DNA of 64,000 nt from G965267425 sp965267425 (GTDB lineage Bacteria > Bacteroidota > Bacteroidia > Flavobacteriales_E > Vicingaceae), in contig OZ253959.1 of NCBI GenBank assembly GCA_965267425.1, positions 2,046,001-2,110,000 of the forward strand. Direction: 5' to 3'. Made by a program: the position numbers and the translations under genes. Below, one piece after another: positions 61,926 through 64,000 of the stretch (within the stretch, counting starts at the first letter, position 1; every line of letters starts with the position of its first letter). The notes under the pieces were generated by a model. The model worked only from the letters and a program-made list of their open reading frames with translations. It ran no database searches and was not told the DNA's origin.

Positions 61926-64000
61926 ATTTCAGACATTTTGCTTTCACATGGATTCTATTTGGCTTGTTATTCATTTTAGCATGTGAGCAACCTGTCGTTT
62001 ACATAGAGGTCGATCATCTGCGATGTGAAAATCGTGAGAATCCATTGGGCATTGATAAAACATCTCCCAGATTAAGCTGGAAACTTTACAGCGACTCTTT
62101 TAACAAATCCCAATCTGCATATCAAATTCTGGTGAGTGACCGTAGAGAATCACTTGAAAAAAATATTGGAAACGTATGGGATTCTGAAAAGATTCAATCG
62201 TCCGAAACCATGCACATTCGACACACTGGAAAATCCCTGATTTCAGGAACTAAGTACTATTGGAAAGTAAGGGTTTGGGATGAAAAGGGTAATGTTTCAC
62301 CTTGGAGCTCCATTGCCTTTTGGTCTATGGGTATGCTCAAACCAGACGATTGGACGGCCAAATGGATAGGATTGGATGATGCCTGGTCTGACACTTCGTT
62401 TAAAATTAAACCCTGGGCCAATGGCATGAGCCAAACAACCGCATATCGGCCTCTACCCTGTCCTATGTTGAGAAAAGAATTTCAATTATCAGAAGATATT
62501 CTGTACGCGACTATTTGCATTACCGCATTGGGTGTTTATGAATTATTCATCAATGGTCATCGAGTAGGAAGTGACTTTTTTATGCCGGGGTGGACGGATT
62601 ATAAAAAACGGATCTACTACCTCACATATGACGTAAGCAGTTTATTACAACCTGGAACCAACACCATTTCTGCAATACTGGCTGATGGTTGGTATGCTGG
62701 AAATGTTGCCAATAGAGGTCAATACCATTATGGAAAATTCTTGCGACTCAAATCTCAACTAACTGTATCCTACAAGAATCATAAAGTAGATACCATCATC
62801 ACGGATGAAGGCTGGAAAGCCAACTATGGCCCTTGGCGTGAATCAGATATGCAAGGTGGAGAAACGTATGATGCTCGATTGGAACACAGTGACTGGCAGT
62901 TAAATTCCTTTGATGATGGCCATTGGAAAAACTGTGTGGTCTCAGACACATTAACTGCTGCTTTGGAAGCCTACCCAGGAATCCCCATTCGTAAAATACA
63001 AGAATTAGTTCCTAAAGAAATTACCAAAGTTGACGACGACACCTATATGGTCAATATGGGACAAAATTTTGCCGGTTGGTTAAAGCTTCGTGTCTCGGGC
63101 CAAAGAGGTGACAGCATCGTAATGCGTTTCGGCGAAAAATTAAATGCCGATGGCTCCTTGCACACACGAAACTTAAGAACTGCAAGATGTACGGACACCT
63201 ATGTCCTGAATGGAGATGAAGTAGAAACATGGGAACCCAAATTTACCTACCATGGATTTCAATTTGTTGAAATCAAAGGGTTTCCAGGTGAATTAAAAAA
63301 AGAACATTTGACGGGGGTGGTTTTGCATTCTGATTTACCACAAATCGGCAGTTTCTCATGCTCAGACCCGTTGATAAACCAAATACAAAGCAACATTCTG
63401 TGGAGTCAACGATCCAATTATTTCGATGTACCCACTGACTGTCCTCAGCGAGATGAACGCATGGGCTGGACGGGAGATGCGCAAGTGTTTATGAAAACAG
63501 CGGCTTTTAACATGGATATTTCTGCATTTTACGACAAGTGGTTGGTTGATGTTGCTGATGGGCAATACGAAAACGGTAGATTTCCAAGCACCGCTCCAAG
63601 AATATACACCCGAATAGCTGCAGGCTGGGGAGACGCTGGTGTGATTTGCCCCTGGAACATGTATCAATTATATAACGACACCAATTCGCTTGCTACCTAT
63701 TATGGTAAAATGAAACACTGGATGTCCTTTCTGGAAACAAAAAGTCCGGAATATATTAGTTCATTGGGGACCTATGGAGACTGGCAAAATGTGGATAGTG
63801 AAACTCCTAAACCAGTTATAGCTATGGCCTATTTTAAGCATTGCAGTGATATCATGTCAAAAACGGCAGAAATTCTGAATAAACCTGACGACGCATTGTA
63901 CTTTTCCGAATTATCTGACAAGATTAAACAAGCCTTCCAGACAAGATTTGTAAATGATTCGGGTAAGATTGAAGGCCATACTCAAACGGGCTATTTATTG
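61922..64000 (+). CDS. GH78 alpha-L-rhamnosidase lipoprotein, partial (continues past right edge)
   Basis: The frame is open from a TTG at 61922 (overlapping the previous stop) to the end of the window, over 690 residues. The lipobox is LFILAC. The N-terminal part (VDHLRCENRENPLGIDKTSP) and the segment YELFINGHRVGSDFFMPGW are the Bac_rhamnosid N-domains; SAILADGWYAGNVANRGQY follows. The catalytic domain begins near 63340 with VPTDCPQRDERMGWTGDAQV, which holds the general acid and Trp residues of GH78. It removes terminal rhamnose from rhamnogalacturonan or flavonoid glycosides. With GH28 and CBM9 it forms a pectin utilisation cluster. Confidence 0.92.
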   Translation, partial: MNFRHFAFTWILFGLLFILACEQPVVYIEVDHLRCENRENPLGIDKTSPRLSWKLYSDSFNKSQSAYQILVSDRRESLEKNIGNVWDSEKIQSSETMHIRHTGKSLISGTKYYWKVRVWDEKGNVSPWSSIAFWSMGMLKPDDWTAKWIGLDDAWSDTSFKIKPWANGMSQTTAYRPLPCPMLRKEFQLSEDILYATICITALGVYELFINGHRVGSDFFMPGWTDYKKRIYYLTYDVSSLLQPGTNTISAILADGWYAGNVANRGQYHYGKFLRLKSQLTVSYKNHKVDTIITDEGWKANYGPWRESDMQGGETYDARLEHSDWQLNSFDDGHWKNCVVSDTLTAALEAYPGIPIRKIQELVPKEITKVDDDTYMVNMGQNFAGWLKLRVSGQRGDSIVMRFGEKLNADGSLHTRNLRTARCTDTYVLNGDEVETWEPKFTYHGFQFVEIKGFPGELKKEHLTGVVLHSDLPQIGSFSCSDPLINQIQSNILWSQRSNYFDVPTDCPQRDERMGWTGDAQVFMKTAAFNMDISAFYDKWLVDVADGQYENGRFPSTAPRIYTRIAAGWGDAGVICPWNMYQLYNDTNSLATYYGKMKHWMSFLETKSPEYISSLGTYGDWQNVDSETPKPVIAMAYFKHCSDIMSKTAEILNKPDDALYFSELSDKIKQAFQTRFVNDSGKIEGHTQTGYLL

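Noticed and set aside
1..64000. tRNA, rRNA, CRISPR arrays, insertion sequences and integrases
   Set aside because: None was seen on reading; no cloverleaf-type sequence, direct-repeat array or transposase motif is present, though short RNAs could be missed by eye.

Overview
The window is AT-rich chromosomal DNA from a member of the Bacteroidota, most likely a free-living, probably marine or aquatic, flavobacterium-like organism. The evidence is four proteins with type IX secretion (T9SS) C-terminal sorting domains (types A and B), a PorE-like OmpA protein, a GldH-like lipoprotein, bestrophin, DUF2490 and DUF6438 family proteins, and several promoters matching the Bacteroidota pattern TTTG-N17-23-TAnnTTTG. 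I see no tRNA, rRNA, CRISPR array, integrase or insertion sequence. Genes are packed tightly and no gap exceeds 300 bases.

Layout. 1-1935: two tandem orphan proteins made of a signal peptide, the terminal motif of an RHS core, and an unknown C-terminal region. 2061-8411: a six-gene minus-strand operon encoding an ABC ATPase, two MacB-type permeases, a membrane-fusion adaptor, an outer-membrane protein and a predicted aminopeptidase. 8506-9381: a tandem universal stress protein under a good promoter with an FNR/CRP-like palindrome. 9509-14464: two very large T9SS cargo proteins. 14642-20084: small secreted or membrane proteins, a GldH-like lipoprotein, and a second tandem pair of RHS-tip proteins that arose by a 1083-base duplication. 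20096-24528: a PHP-domain membrane protein, a GT39-type glycosyltransferase and a GH113-like lipoprotein in an overlapping operon, plus a rhomboid protease. 24617-33735: exodeoxyribonuclease III, a PKD-containing T9SS protein, a PAP2 phosphatase, a phosphoesterase/kinase-like/Omp85 fusion and an SdiA-regulated-type lipoprotein.

33861-40804 looks like a stress and signalling neighbourhood: an HD-domain/Pycsar-effector fusion, polyphosphate kinase, a large GAF protein and a bestrophin channel, with an FNR/CRP-like palindrome between the last two. 40811-44843: S1/P1 nuclease, PorE-like OmpA protein and a TPR lipid- or periplasm-directed protein. 45044-49053: a TetR regulator with a self-operator, a small membrane protein, a SulP anion transporter, a beta-carbonic anhydrase and a DUF2490 protein, which together look like a bicarbonate uptake operon. 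49299-53156: a lipoprotein/membrane-protein pair of unknown role and an unusual Rieske-thiamine-diphosphate enzyme fusion with an unknown partner. 53333-57793: DUF6438 lipoprotein, BNR/sortilin-like T9SS protein, pentapeptide-repeat membrane protein. 58959-64000: a pectin or rhamnogalacturonan degradation cluster (CBM9 lipoprotein, GH28, small secreted protein, GH78), which continues beyond the right edge.

The best candidates for something undescribed are the two tandem pairs of secreted orphan RHS-tip proteins, the HD-Pycsar fusion lacking a cyclase, the phosphoesterase/kinase-like/Omp85 fusion, and the Rieske-TPP fusion. All family calls come from reading motifs by eye; no database search was possible.
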